Program-made: the position numbers and the translations under genes
The notes under the pieces: model-generated
Database searches by the model: none
Seen by the model: the letters and a program-made list of their open reading frames with translations, nothing else
Told to the model about the DNA's origin: nothing
Assembly: GCA_948099385.1 (NCBI GenBank)
Contig: CANUEZ040000203.1
Location: 2,790,001 to 2,854,000, forward strand
DNA length: 64,000 bases
Source of the DNA: Fasciola hepatica
Taxonomy: Eukaryota > Platyhelminthes > Trematoda > Plagiorchiida > Fasciolidae
Reading direction: 5' to 3'
In this document: piece after piece, positions 29,801-43,389 of the stretch
Layout of the letters: the number at the start of each line of letters is the position of its first letter
Position numbering within the stretch: position 1 is the first letter of the stretch

Positions 29801-32800
29801 TAAGGGAATCATGAGCATTGCACATGGACAGAGCCCACTCGGAGACACGATTAAGGGTTGTGGTGAACGAATGTCAGACGAACACCCAAACCACAAGGCT
29901 ATCCGATATGGGCCTCAACGCTTTGTTCAACATATACACTACATGATATAGCACAATCCCCAAATTGGCTTCGGCTTTCGCTTTTGCTTTGAACGGTAAC
30001 AACCAAATTCTCGCACACCGATCCAATCCTATGTTCCATCACTTCTCTATTTATGGGCCTGAGTAAAACCAAGGCATTCCCTTATGAACAATCCACACAG
30101 ATTGCTCATACAATGCAATAGAGCAGTTGCAGAGTAGAGTCGTATAATATGATTCTCCATGCAGCGTGACCACGGAACTGAAAATTGAAAATTATGGAAG
30201 CTCTGTACAGCTGTTTGATCCGCTAAGGGAATCATGAGCATTGCACATGGACAGAGCCCACTCGGAGACACGAACAAGGGTTGGGGTGAACGAATGTCAG
30301 TCGAACACCCAAACCACAAGGCTATCCGATATGGGTCTGAAAGCTTAGTTCAACACATAAAATACATGATATAGCACAATCCCCAAATTGGCTTCGGCTT
30401 TCGCTGTCGCTCTGAACGGTAACAACCAAATTCTCGCACACCGATCCAATCCTATGTTCCATCACTTCTCTATTTATGGGTCTAAGTAAAACCAAGGCAT
30501 TCCCTTATGAACAATCCACACAGATTGCTCATACAATGCAATAGAGCAGTAGCAGAGTAGATTTGTATAATATGATTCTCCATGCAGCTTGAACACTGAA
30601 CTGACCATTGAAATAGATGGAGGCACTGTACAGCTGTTTGATCCGCTAAGGGAATCATGAGCATTGCACATGGACAGAGCCCACTCGGAGACACGAACAA
30701 GGGTTGGGGTGAACGAATGTCAGTCGAACACCCAAACTACAAGGCGTTCCGATATGGGTCTGAACGCTTTGTTCAAAATATACTCTACATGATCTAGCAC
30801 AATCCCAAAATGGGCTTCGGCTTTCGCTTTCGCTTTGAACGGTAACAACCAAATTCTCGCACACCGATCCAATCCTATGTTCCATCACTTCTCTATTTAT
30901 GGGCCTAAGTAAAACCAAGGCATTACCTTATGAACAATCCACACAGATTGCTCATACAATGCAATAGAGCAGTAGCAGAGTAGATTTGTATAATATGATT
31001 CTCCATGCAGCTTGAACATTGAACTGACCATTGAAAATGATGGAAGCACTGTACAGCTGTTTGATCCGCTAAGGGAATCATGAGCATTGCACATGGACCG
31101 AGCCCACATGGGGACACGAACAAGGGTTGGGGTGAACGAATGTCAGTCGAACACCCAAACCACATGGATATCCCATATGGGTCTGATTGATTTGTTCAAC
31201 ATATACATTACGTGATATAGCACAATCCCCCAATTGGCTTCGGCTTTCGCTTTCGCTTTGAACGGTAACAACCAAATTCTCGCACACCGATCCAATCCTT
31301 TGTTCCATCACTTCTCTATTTATGGGCCTAAGTATAATCAAGGCATTCCCTTATGAACAATCCACACAGATTTCTCATACAATGCAATAGAGCAGTAGCA
31401 GAGTAGATTTGTATAATATGATTCTCCATGCAGCTTGAACACTGAACTGACCATTGAAAATTATGGAAGCACTAGACAGCTAATTGATCCGCTAAGGGAA
31501 TCATGAGCATTGCACATGGACAGAGCCCACTCGGAGACACGATTAAGGTTTGTGGTGAACGAATGTCAGTCGAACACCCAATTCACAAGGCTATCCGATA
31601 TGGTTCACAACGCTTTGTTCAACATATACATTACATGATATAGCACAATCCCTAAATGGGCTTCGGCTTTCGCTTTCGCTTGGAACGGTAACAACCAAAT
31701 TCTCCCACACCGATCCAATCCTTTGTTCCATCACTTCTCTATTTATGGGCCTAAATTAAACCAATGCAATCCCTTATGAACAATCCACACAGATTGCTCA
31801 TACAATGCAATAGAGCAGTAGCAGTATTGAATTGTATAATATAATTCTCCATGCAGCTTGAACACTGAAGTGACCATGGAAAATGATGGAGGCACTGTAC
31901 AGCTGTTTGATCCGCTAAGGGAATCATGAGCATTGCACATGGACAGAGCCCACTCGGAGACACGATTAAGGGTTGTGGTGAACGAATGTCAGACGAACAC
32001 CCAAACCACAAGGCTATCCGATATGGGCCTCAACGCTTTGTTCAACATATACACTACATGATATAGCACAATCCCCAAATTGGCTTCGGCTTTCGCTTTT
32101 GCTTTGAACGGTAACAACCAAATTCTCGCACACCGATCCAATCCTATGTTCCATCACTTCTCTATTTATGGGCCTGAGTAAAACCAAGGCATTCCCTTAT
32201 GAACAATCCACACAGATTGCTCATACAATGCAATAGAGCAGTTGCAGAGTAGAGTCGTATAATATGATTCTCCATGCAGCGTGACCACGGAACTGAAAAT
32301 TGAAAATTATGGAAGCTCTGTACAGCTGTTTGATCCGCTAAGGGAATCATGAGCATTGCACATGGACAGAGCCCACTCGGAGACACGAACAAGGGTTGGG
32401 GTGAACGAATGTCAGTCGAACACCCAAACCACAAGGCTATCCCATATGGGTCTGAAAGCTTAGTTCAACACATACAATACATGATATAGCACAATCCCCA
32501 AATTCGCTTCGGCTTTCGCTTTCGCTTTGAACGGTAACAACCAAATTCTCGCATACCGATCCCATCCTATGTTCCATCACTTCTCTATTTATGGGCTCAA
32601 GTAAAACCAAGGCATTCCCTTATGAACAATCCACACAGATTGCTCATACAATGCAATAGAGCAGTAGCAGAGTAGATTTGTATAATATGATTCTCCATGC
32701 AGCTTGAACACTGCACTGACCATTGAAATAGATGGAGGCACTGTACAGCTGTTTGATCCGCTAAGGGAATCATGAGCATTGCACATGGACAGAGCCCACT

Positions 32801-32993
32801 CGCAGACACGAAAAAGGGTTGTGGTGAACGAATGTCAGTCGAACACCCAAACTACAAGGCTATCCGATATGGGTCTGAACGCTTTGTTCAACATATACAC
32901 TACATGATATAGCACAATCCCCAAATTCGCTTCGGCTTTCGCTTTCGCTTTGAACGGTAACAACCAAATTCTCGCACACCGATCGAATCCTAT
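26865..32993 (+). repeat. Pentamer HOR 1 (2,115 bp), about 2.8 copies
   Basis: Five distinct monomers repeat as a block. The mark tctgattgatttg lies at 26,951, 29,067 and 31,182. The mark gtataatcaagg lies at 27,101, 29,217 and 31,332. Other private marks are gtataatataattctcc with catggaaaatg, gttgcagagtagagtcg with gcgtgaccacgg, and gaaatagatggagg, each seen three times. Copies 2 and 3 are more alike than either is to copy 1. For example, both have ctagacagctaattg and acgattaagg, while copy 1 has ctgtacatctgtttg. The third copy fades after about 32,800. Confidence 0.9.
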
Positions 32994-35900
32994 GTTCCAT
33001 CACTTCTCTATTTATGGGCCTAAATAAAACCAAGGCATTCCCTTATGAACAATCCACACAGATTGCTCATACAATGCAATAGAGCAGTAGCAGAGTAGAT
33101 TTGTATAATATGATTCTCCATGCAGCGTGACCACGGAACTGACCATTGAAAATTATGGAAGCACTGTACAGCTGTTTGATCCGCCAAGGGAATCATGAGC
33201 ATTGCACATGGACAGAGCCCACTCGGAGACACGAACAAGGGTTGGGTTGAACGAATGTCAGTCGAACACCCAAACCACAAGGCTATCCGTTATGGGTCTG
33301 AAAGCTGAGTTCAACACACACAATACATGATATAGCACAATCCCCAAATTCGCTTCGGCTTTCGCTGTCGCTCTGAACGGTAACAACCAAATTCTCGCAT
33401 ACCGATCCCATCCTATGTTCCATCACTTCTCTATTTATGGGCCTAAGTAAAACCAAGGCATTCCCTTATGAACAATCCACACAGATTGCTCATACAATGC
33501 AATAGAGCAGTAGCAGAGTAGATTTGTATAATATGATTCTCCATGCAGCTTGAACACTGAACTGACCATTGAAAATTATGGAAGCACTGTACAGCTGTTT
33601 GATCCGCTAAGGGAATCATGAACATTGCACATGGACAAAGCCCACACGGGGACACGAACAAGGGTTGGGGTGAACGATGGTGAGTCGAACATCCAAACCA
33701 CAAGGCTATCCCATATGGGTCTGAAAGCTTTGTTCAACATATACACTACATGATATAGCATAATCCCCAAATTGGCTTCGGCTTTCGCTTTCGCTTTGAA
33801 CGGTAACAACCAAATTCTCGCACACCGATCCAATCCTATTTTCCATCAATTCCCTATTTATGGGCCTATGTAAAACCGAGGCATTCCCTTATGAAAAATA
33901 CACACAGATTGCTTATACAATGCAATGGAGCAGTAGCAGAGTAGATTTGTATAATATGATTCTCCATGCAGCTTGAACACTGAACTGACCATTGAAAATT
34001 ATGGAAGCACTGTACAGCTGTTTGATCCGCTAAAGGAATCATGAGCATTGCACATGGACAGAGCCCACACGGGGACACGACAAGGGTTGGGGTGAACGAA
34101 TGTCAGTCGAACACCCAAACCACAAGGCTATCCGATATGTTTCTGAACGCTTTGTTCAACATATACACTGCATGATATAGCACAATCCCCAAATTGGCTT
34201 CGGCTTTCGCTTTCGCTTTGAACGGTAACAACCAAATTCTCGCACACCGATGCAATCATTTGTTCCATCACTTCTCTATTTATGGGCCCAAGTAAAACCA
34301 AGGCATTCCCTTATGAACAATCCACACAGATTGCTCATACAATGCAATAGAGCAGTAGCAGAGTAGATTTGTATAATATGATTCTCCATGCAGGGTGTCC
34401 ACGGAACTGACCATTGAAAATTATGGAAGCACTGTACAGCTGTTTGATCCGCTAAGGGAATCATGAGCATTGCACATGGACAGAGCCCACTCGGAGACAC
34501 GAACAAGGGTTGGGGTGAACGAATGTCAGTCGAACACCCAAACCACAAGGCTATCCCATACGGGTCTGAAAGCTTAGTTCAACATATACAATACATGATA
34601 TAGCACAATCCCCAAATTCGCTTCGGCTTTCGCTTTCGCTTTGAACGGTAACAACCAAATTCTCGCACACCGTTCCAATCCTATGTTCCATTACTTCGCT
34701 ATTTATGGGCCTAAGTAAAACCAAGGCATTCCCTTATGAACAATCCACACAGATTGCTCATACAATGCAATAGAGCAGTAGCAGAGTAGATTTGTATAAT
34801 ATGATTCTCCATGCAGGGTGTCCACGGAACTGACCATTGAAAATTATGGAAGCACTGTACAGCTGTTTGATCCGCTAAGGGAATCATGAGCATTGCACAT
34901 GGACAGAGCCCACTCGGAGACACGAACAAGGGTTGGGGTGAACGAATGTCAGTCGAACACCCAAACCACAAGGCTATCCCATACGGGTCTGAAAGCTTAG
35001 TTCAACATATACAATACATGATATAGCACAATCCCCAAATTCGCTTCGGCTTTCGCTTTCGCTTTGAACGGTAACAACCAAATTCTCGCACACCGTTCCA
35101 ATCCTATGTTCCATTACTTCGCTATTTATGGGCCTAAGTAAAACCAAGGCATTCCCTTATGAACAATCCACACAGATTGCTCATACAATGCAATAGAGCA
35201 GTAGCAGAGTAGATTTGTATAATATGATTCTCCATGCAGCGTGACCACGGAACTGACCATTGAAAATTATGGAAGCACTGTACAGCTGTTTGATCCGCCA
35301 AGGGAATCATGAGCATTGCACATGGACAGAGCCCACTCGGAGACACGAACAAGGGTTGGGTTGAACGAATGTCAGTCGAACACCCAAACCACAAGGCTAT
35401 CCGTTATGGATCTGAAAGCTGAGTTCAACACACACAATACATGATATAGCACAATCCCCAAATTCGCTTCGGCTTTCGCTGTCGCTCTGAACGGTAACAA
35501 CCAAATTCTCGCATACCGATCCCATCCTATGTTCCATCACTTCTCTATTTATGGGCCTAAGTAAAACCAAGGCATTCCCTTATGAACAATCCACACAGAT
35601 TGCTCATACAATGCAATAGAGCAGTAGCAGAATAGATTTGTATAATATGATTCTCCATGCAGCTTGAACACTGAACTGACCATTGAAAATTATGGAAGCA
35701 CTGTACAGCTGTTTGATCCGCTAAGGGAATCATGAACATTGCACATGGACAAAGCCCACACGGGGACACGAACAAGGGTTGGGGTGAACGATGGTGAGTC
35801 GAACATCCAAACCACAAGGCTATCCCATATGGGTCTGAAAGCTTTGTTCAACATATACACTACATGATATAGCATAATCCCCAAATTGGCTTCGGCTTTC

Positions 35901-36820
35901 GCTTTCGCTTTGAACGGTAACAACCAAATTCTCGCACACCGATCCAATCCTATTTTCCATCACTTCCCTATTTATGGGCCTTAGTAAAACCGAGGCATTC
36001 CCTTATGAAAAATACACACAGATTGCTCATACAATGCAATGGAGCAGTAGCAGAGTAGATTTGTATAATATGATTCTCCATGCAGCTTGACCACGGAACT
36101 GACCATTGAAAATTATGGAAGCACTGTACAGCTGTTTGATCCGCTAAGGGAATCATGAGCATTGCACATGGACAGAGCCCACACGGGGACACGACAAGGG
36201 TTGGGGTGAACGAATGTCAGTCGAACACCCAAACCACATGGATATCCGATATGTTTCTGAACGCTTTGTTCAACATATACACTGCATGATATAGCACAAT
36301 CCCCAAATTGGCTTCGGCTTTCGCTTTCGCTTTGAACGGTAACAACCAAATTCTCGCACACCGATGCAATCATTTGTTCCATCACTTCTCTATTTATGGG
36401 CTCAAGTAAAACCAAGGCATTCCCTTATGAACAATCCACACAGATTGCTCATACAATGCAATAGAGCAGTAGCAGAGTAGATTTGTATAATATGATTCTC
36501 CATGCAGGGTGTCCACGGAACTGACCATTGAAAATTATGGAAGCTCTGTACAGCTGTTTGATCCGCTAAGGGAATCATGAGCATTGCACATGGACAGAGC
36601 CCACTCGGAGACACGAACAAGGGTTGGGGTGAACGAATGTCAGTCGAACACCCAAACCACAAGGCTATCCCATACGGGTCTGAAAGCTTAGTTCAACATA
36701 TACAATACATGATATAGCACAATCCCCAAATTCGCTTCGGCTTTCGCTTTCGCTTTGAACGGTAACAACCAAATTCTCGCACACCGTTCCAATCCTATGT
36801 TCCATCACTTCGCTATTTAT
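32994..36820 (+). repeat. Pentamer HOR 2 (2,114 bp), about 1.8 copies
   Basis: A second five-monomer unit, different from the one to the left, starts at 32,994 and again at 35,108. Shared private marks include atggacaaagccc at 33,631 and 35,745, gatggtgagtcg just downstream in each, gttgggttgaacg (near 33,241 and 35,355), and tgcaatcatttg at 34,251 and 36,365. Single differences are easy to see, such as atgggtctg against atggatctg (33,292 and 35,406). The fifth monomer of the second copy is replaced at 36,821 by an A-like copy with the private form gattcgtgagaattg. Confidence 0.88.
34262..35107 (+). repeat. Nested one-monomer tandem duplication
   Basis: The monomers 34,262-34,684 and 34,685-35,107 are nearly identical from about 34,290. 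Both carry gggtgtccacgg, catacgggtctgaaagc, aaattcgcttcgg and caccgttccaatcc. The odd boundary form ccattacttcgc occurs at 34,688 and 35,111, exactly 423 bp apart. The matching place in the second pentamer has only one such copy, so the duplication either arose after the pentamer was copied or was lost there. Confidence 0.85.
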
Positions 36821-37221
36821 GGGCCTAAGTAAAACCAAGGCATTCCCTTATGAACAATCCACACAGATTGCTCATACAATGCAATAGAGCAGTAGCAGAG
36901 TAGATTTGTATAATATGATTCTCCATGCAGCTTGAACACTGAACTGACCATTGAAAATTATGGAAGCACTGTACAGCTGTTTGATCCGCTAAGGGATTCG
37001 TGAGAATTGCACATGGACAGAGCCCACACGGGGACACGAACAAGGGTTGGGGTGAACGATTGTCAGTCGAACACCCAAACCACAAGCCTATCCCATATGG
37101 GTGTGAACGCTTTGTTCCACATATACACTACATGATATAGCACAATCCCCAAATTCGCTTCGGCTTTCGCTTTCGCTTTGAACGGTAACAACCAAATTCT
37201 CCCACACCGTTCCAATCCTGT
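36821..37221 (+). repeat. Single monomer between HOR blocks
   Basis: One copy separates the pentamer and dimer domains. It has an A-like body (cacacggggacacg, gattgtcag) with private changes: gattcgtgagaattg, gtgtgaacgc and gttccacatatac. It ends in ctcccacaccgttcc. I see nothing other than satellite in it. Confidence 0.8.
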
Positions 37222-39759
37222 GTACCATCACTTCTCTATTTATGGGCCTAAATAAAACCAAGGCATTCCCTTATGAACAATACACACAGATTGCTCATAC
37301 AATGCAATAGAGCAGTAGCAGAGTAGATTTGTATAATATGATTCTCCATGCAGGGTGTCCACGGAACTGACCAATGAAAATTATGGAAGCACTGTACAGC
37401 TGTTTGATCCGCTAAGGGAATCATGAGCATTGCACATGGACAGAGCCCACTCGGAGACACGAACAAGGTTTGGGGTGAACGAATGTCAGTCGAACACCCA
37501 AACCACAAGGCTATCCGATATGGGTCTGAAAGCTTAGTTCAACACATACAATACATGATATAGCACAATCCCCAAATTGGCTTCGGCTTTCGCTGTCGCT
37601 CTGAACGGTAAAAACCAAATTCTCGCATACCGTTCCCATCATATGTTCCATCACTTCTCTATTGATGGGCCTAAATTAAACCAAGGCATTCCCTTATGAA
37701 CAATCCACACAGATTGCTCATACAATGCAATAGAGCAGTAGCAGAATAGATTTGTATAATATGATTCTCCATGCAGCTTGAACACTGAACTGACCATTGA
37801 AAATTATGGAAGCACTGTACACCTGTTTGATCCGCTAAGGGAATCATGAGGATTGCACATGGACAGAGCCCACACGGTGACACGAACAAGGGTTGGGGTG
37901 AACGATTGTCAGTCGAACACCCAAACCACAAGGCTATCCGATATGGGCCTCAACGCTTTGTTCAACATATACACTACATGATATAGCACAATCCCCAAAG
38001 TCGCTTTGGCTTTCGCTGTCGCTCTGAACGGTACCAACCAAATTCTCGCACACCGATCCAATCCTATGTTCCATCACTTCTCTATTTATGGGCCTAATTA
38101 AAACCAAGGGATTCACTTATGAACAATACACACAGATTGCTCATACAATGCAATAGAGCAGTAGCAGAGTAGAGTCGTGTCGTATGATTCTACATGCAGC
38201 TTGAACACTGAACTGACCATTGAAAATGATGGAAGCACTGTACAGCTGTTTGATCCGCTAAGGGAATCATGAGCATTGCACATGGACAGAGCCCACTCGG
38301 AGACACGAACAAGGGTTGGGGTGAACGAATGTCAGTCGAACACCCAAACCACAAGGCTATCCGATATGGGTCTGAAAGCTTAGTTCAACACATACAATAC
38401 ATGATATAGCACAATCCCCAAATTGGCTTCGGCTTTCGCTGTCGCTCTGAACGGTAAAAACCAAATTCTCGCATACCGTTCCCATCCTATGTTCCATCAC
38501 TTCTCTATTGATGGGCCTTAATTAAACCAAGGCATTCCCTTATGAACAATCCACACAGATTGCTCATACAATGCAATAGAGCAGTAGCAGAATAGATTTG
38601 TATAATATGATTCTCCATGCAGCTTGAACACTGAACTGACCATTGAAAATGATGGAAGCACTGTACAGCTGTTTGATCCGCTAAGGGAATCATGAGGATT
38701 GCACATGGACAGAGCCCACTCGGAGACACGAACAAGGGTTGGGGTGAACGATTGTCAGTCGAACACCCAAACCACAAGGCTATCCGATATGGGCCTCAAC
38801 GCTTTGTTCAACATATACAATACATGATATAGCACAATCCCCAAAGTCGCTTTGGCTTTCGCTGTCGCTCTGAACGGTACCAACCAAATTCTCGCACACC
38901 GATCCAATCCTATGTTCCATCACTTCTCTATTTATGGGCCTAATTAAAACCAAGGGATTCACTTATGAACAATACACACAGATTGCTCATACAATGCAAT
39001 AGAGCAGTAGCAGAGTAGATTTGTATAATATGATTCTCCATGCAGCTTGAACACTGAACTGACCATTGAAAATTATGGAAGCACTGTACAGCTGTTTGAT
39101 CCGCTAAGGGAATCATGAGCATTGCACATGGACAGAGCCCACTCGGAGACACGAACAAGGGTTGGGGTGAACGAATGTCAGTCGAACACCCAAACCACAA
39201 GGCTATCCGATATGGGTCTGAAAGCTTAGTTCAACACATACAATACATGATATAGCACAATCCCCAAATTGGCTTCGGCTTTCGCTGTCGCTCTGAACGG
39301 TAAAAACCAAATTCTCGCATACCGTTCCCATCCTATGTTCCATCACTTCTCTATTGATGGGCCTTAATTAAACCAAGGCATTCCCTTATGAACAATCCAC
39401 ACAGATTGCTCATACAATGCAATAGAGCAGTAGCAGAATAGATTTGTATAATATGATTCTCCATGCAGCTTGAACACTGAACTGACCATTGAAAATGATG
39501 GAAGCACTGTACAGCTGTTTGATCCGCTAAGGGAATCATGAGGATTGCACATGGACAGAGCCCACACGGTGAAACGAACAAGGGTTGGGGTGAACGAAGG
39601 TCAGTCGAACACCCAAACCACAAGGCTATCCGATATGGGTCTCAACGCTTTGTTCAACATATACACTACATGATATAGCACAATCCCCAAAATCGCTTTG
39701 GCTTTCGCTTTCGCTTTGAACGGTAACAACCAAATTCTCGCACACCAATCCAATCCTGT
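37222..39759 (+). repeat. Dimer HOR 1 (846 bp), three units
   Basis: Two monomer forms alternate three times. The mark tctgaaagcttag lies at 37,525, 38,371 and 39,217, exactly 846 bp apart. The partner form has catgaggattgc, and in the first two units cgctttggctttcgctgtc with ggtaccaacc. The block is bounded on both sides by the rare form tgtgtaccatcac, whose gtaccatcac starts at 37,222 and 39,760. These are 2,538 bp apart, exactly six monomers. The first and last X-type neighbours at 38,068 and 39,760 also share gtcgtgtcgtatgattctac. Confidence 0.9.
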
Positions 39760-42700
39760 GTACCATCACTTCTCTATTTATGGGCCTAATTAAAACCAAG
39801 GGATTCCCTTATGAACAATACACACAGATTGCTCATACAATGCAATAGAGCAGTAGCAGAGTAGAGTCGTGTCGTATGATTCTACATGCAGCTTGAACAC
39901 TGAACTGACCATTGAAAATTATGGAAGCACTGTACAGCTGTTTGATCCGCTAAGGGAATCATGAGCATTGCACATGGACAGAGCCCACTCGGAGACACGA
40001 ACAAGGGTTGGGGTGAACGATTGACAGTCGAACACCCAAAGCACATGGATATCCGATATGGTTCTGAACGCTTTGTTCAACATATACACTACATGATATA
40101 GCACAATCCCCAAATTGGCTTCGGCTTTCGCTTTCGCTTTGAACGGTAACAACCAAATTCTCGCACACCGATCCAATCCTATGTTCCATCACTTCTCTAT
40201 TTATGGGCCTAAGTAAAACCAAGGCATTCCCTTATGAACAATCCACACAGATTGCTCATACAATGCAATAGAGCAGTAGCAGAGTAGATTTGTATAATAT
40301 GATTCTCCATGCAGCTTGAACACTGAACTGACCATTGAAAATTATGGAAGCACTGTACAGCTGTTTGATCCGCTAAGGGAATCATGAACATTGCACATGG
40401 ACAGAGCCCACTCGGAGACACGAACAACGGTTGGGGTGAACGAATGTCAGTCGAACACTCAAACCACAAGGCTATCCGATATGGGTCTCAACGCTTTGTT
40501 CAACATATACACTACATGATATAGCACAATCCCTAAATTCGCTTCGGCTTCCGCTTTCGCTTTGAACGGTAACAACCAAATTCTCGCACACCGATCCAAT
40601 CCTATGTTCCATCACTTCTCTATTTATGGGCCTAAGTGAAACCAAGGCATTCCCTTATGAACAATCCACACAGATTGCTCATACAATGCAATAGAGCAGT
40701 AGCAGAGTAGATTTGTATAATATGATTCTCCATGCAGGGTGTCCAAGGAACTGACCATTGAAAATGATGGAAGCACTGTACAGCTGTTTGATCCGCTAAG
40801 GGAATCATGAGCATTGCACATGGACAGAGCCCACACGGGGACACGAACAAGGGTTGTGGTAAACGAATGTCAGTCGAACACCCAAACCACATGGATATCC
40901 GATATGGTTCTGAACGCTTAGTTCAACATATACACTACATGATATAGCACAATCCCCAAATGGGCTTCGGCTTTCGCTTTCGCTTGGAACGGTAACAACC
41001 AAATTCTCGCACACCGATCCAATCCTATGTTCCATCACTTCTCTATTTATGGGCCTAAGTAAAACCAAGGCATTCCCTTATGAACAATCCACACAGATTG
41101 CTCATACAATGCAATAGAGCAGTAGAAGTGTAGAGTCGTATCGTATGATGCTCCATGCAGCTTGAACCCTGAACTGACCATTGAAAATTATGGAAGCACT
41201 GTACACCTGTTTGATCCGCTAAGGGAATCATGAATATTGCACATGGACAGAGCCCACTCGGAGACACGAACAAGGGTTGGGGTGAACGAATGTCAGTCGA
41301 ACACCCAAACTACAAGCCTATACCATATGGGTCTGAAAGCTTAGTTCAACTTATACAATACATGATATAGCACAATCCCCGAATTCGCTTCGGCTTCCGC
41401 TTTCGCTTTGAACGGTAACAACCAAATTCTCGCACACCGATCCAATCCTATGTTCCATCACTTCGCTATTTATGGGCCTAAGTAAAACCAAGGCATTCCC
41501 TTATGAACAATCCACACAGATTGCTCATACAATGCAATAGCGCAGTAGCAGAGTAGATTTGTATAATATGATTCTCCATGCAGGGTGTCCACGGAACTGA
41601 CCATTGAAAATTATGGAAGCACTGTACAGCTGTTTGATCCGCTAAGGGAATCATGAACATTGCACATGGACAGATCTCACTCGGAGACACGAACAAGGGT
41701 TGGAGTGAACGAATGTCAGTCGAACACCAAACCACAAGGCTATCCGTTATGGGTGTGAACGCTTTGTTCAACATATACACTACATGATATAGCACAATCC
41801 CCAAATTGGCTTCGGCTTTCGCTTTCGCTTTGAACGGTAACAACCAAATTCTCGCACACCGATCCAATCCTATGTTCCATCACTTCTCTATTTATGGGCC
41901 TAAGTACAAACAATGCAATCCCTTATGAACAATCCACACAGATTGCTCATACAATGCAATAGAGCAGTAGCAGAGTAGATTTGTATAATATGATTCTCCA
42001 TGCAGCTTGAACACTGAACTGACCATTGAAAATGATGGAAGCACTGTACAGCTGTTTGATCCGCTAAGGGAATCATGAGCATTGCACATGGACAGAGCCC
42101 ACACGGGGACACGACAAGGGTTGTGGTAAACGAATGTCAGTCGAACACCCAAACCACATGGATATCCGATATGGTTCTGAACGCTTAGTTCAACATATAC
42201 ACTACATGATATAGCACAATCCCCAAATGGGCTTCGGCTTTCGCTTTCGCTTTGAACGGTAACAACCAAATTCTCGCACACCGATCCAATCCTATGTTCC
42301 ATCTCTTCGCTATTTATGGGCATAAGTAAAACCAAGGCATTCCCTTATGAACAATCCACACAGATTGCTCATACAATGCAATAGAGCAGTAGCAGAGTAG
42401 ATTTGTATAATATGATTCTCCATGCAGCTTGAACACTGAACTGACCATTGAAAATTATGGAAGCACTGTACAGCTGTTTGATCCGCTAAGGGAATCATGA
42501 GCATTGCACATGGACAGAGCCCACTCGGAGACACGAACAAGGGTTGGGGTGAACGAATGTCAGTCGAACACCCAAACCACAAGGCTATCCGATATGGGTC
42601 TCAACGATTTGTTCAACATATACAATACATGATATAGCACAATCCCCAAATTCGCTTCGGCTTTCGCTTTCGCTTTGAACGGTAACAACCAAATTCTCGC

Positions 42701-43389
42701 ACACCGATCCAATCCTATGTTCCATCACTTCTCTATTTATGGGCCTGAGTAAAAGCAAGGCATTGCCTCATGAACAATCCACACAGATTGCTCATACAAT
42801 GCAATAGAGCAGTAGCAGAGTAGATTTGTATAATATGATTCTCCATGCAGCTTGAACACTGAACTGACCATTGAAAATTATGGAAGCACTGTACAGCTGT
42901 TTGATCCGCTAGGGGAATCATGAACATTGCACATGGACAGATCTCACTCGCTGACACGAACAAGGGTTGGGGTGAACGAATGTCAGTCGAACACCAAACC
43001 ACAAGGCTATCCGATATGGGTGTGAACGCTTTGTTCAAAATATACAATACATGATATAGCACAATCCCCAAATTCGCTTCGGCTTTCGCTTTCGCTTTGA
43101 ACGGTAACAACCAAATTCTCGCACACCGATCCAATCCTATGTTCCATCACTTCTCTTTTTATGGGCCAAAGTAGAACCAAGGCTTTCCCTTATGAACAAT
43201 CCACACAGATTGCTCATACAATGCAATAGAGCGGTGGCAGTTTAGATTTGTATAATATGATTCTCCATGCAGCTTGAACACTGAACTGACCATTGAAAAT
43301 TATGGAAGCACTGTACAGCTGTTTGATCCGCTAAGGGAATCATGAGCATTGCACATGGACAGAGCCCACTCGGAGACGGAAACCAGGAT
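39760..43389 (+). repeat. Irregular monomer mix
   Basis: No steady HOR is visible. Related copies lie apart. The forms with acatggatatccgatatggttctg occur near 40,052, 40,890, 42,156, 43,421 and 43,846. Forms with agatctcactcg occur near 41,671 and 42,940, 1,269 bp apart. A strongly altered copy at 41,055 has gtagaagtgtagagtcg and gatgctcc. Several copies lack one C in gaacacc-aaacc, which fuses two neighbouring minus-strand frames into longer ones of about 130 codons; this is still just repeat. Confidence 0.75.
42719..43140 (+). repeat. Isolated B-headed monomer far from the trimer domain
   Basis: This copy starts cctgagtaaaagcaagg and has cattgcctcatg, the head of type B. The nearest other full B heads are about 18 kb to the left, near 24.5 kb. 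Its body is not B: it has gcttgaacactg and agatctcactcgctg. It therefore looks like a short converted tract or a relic of a wider distribution of the B head. Confidence 0.75.
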
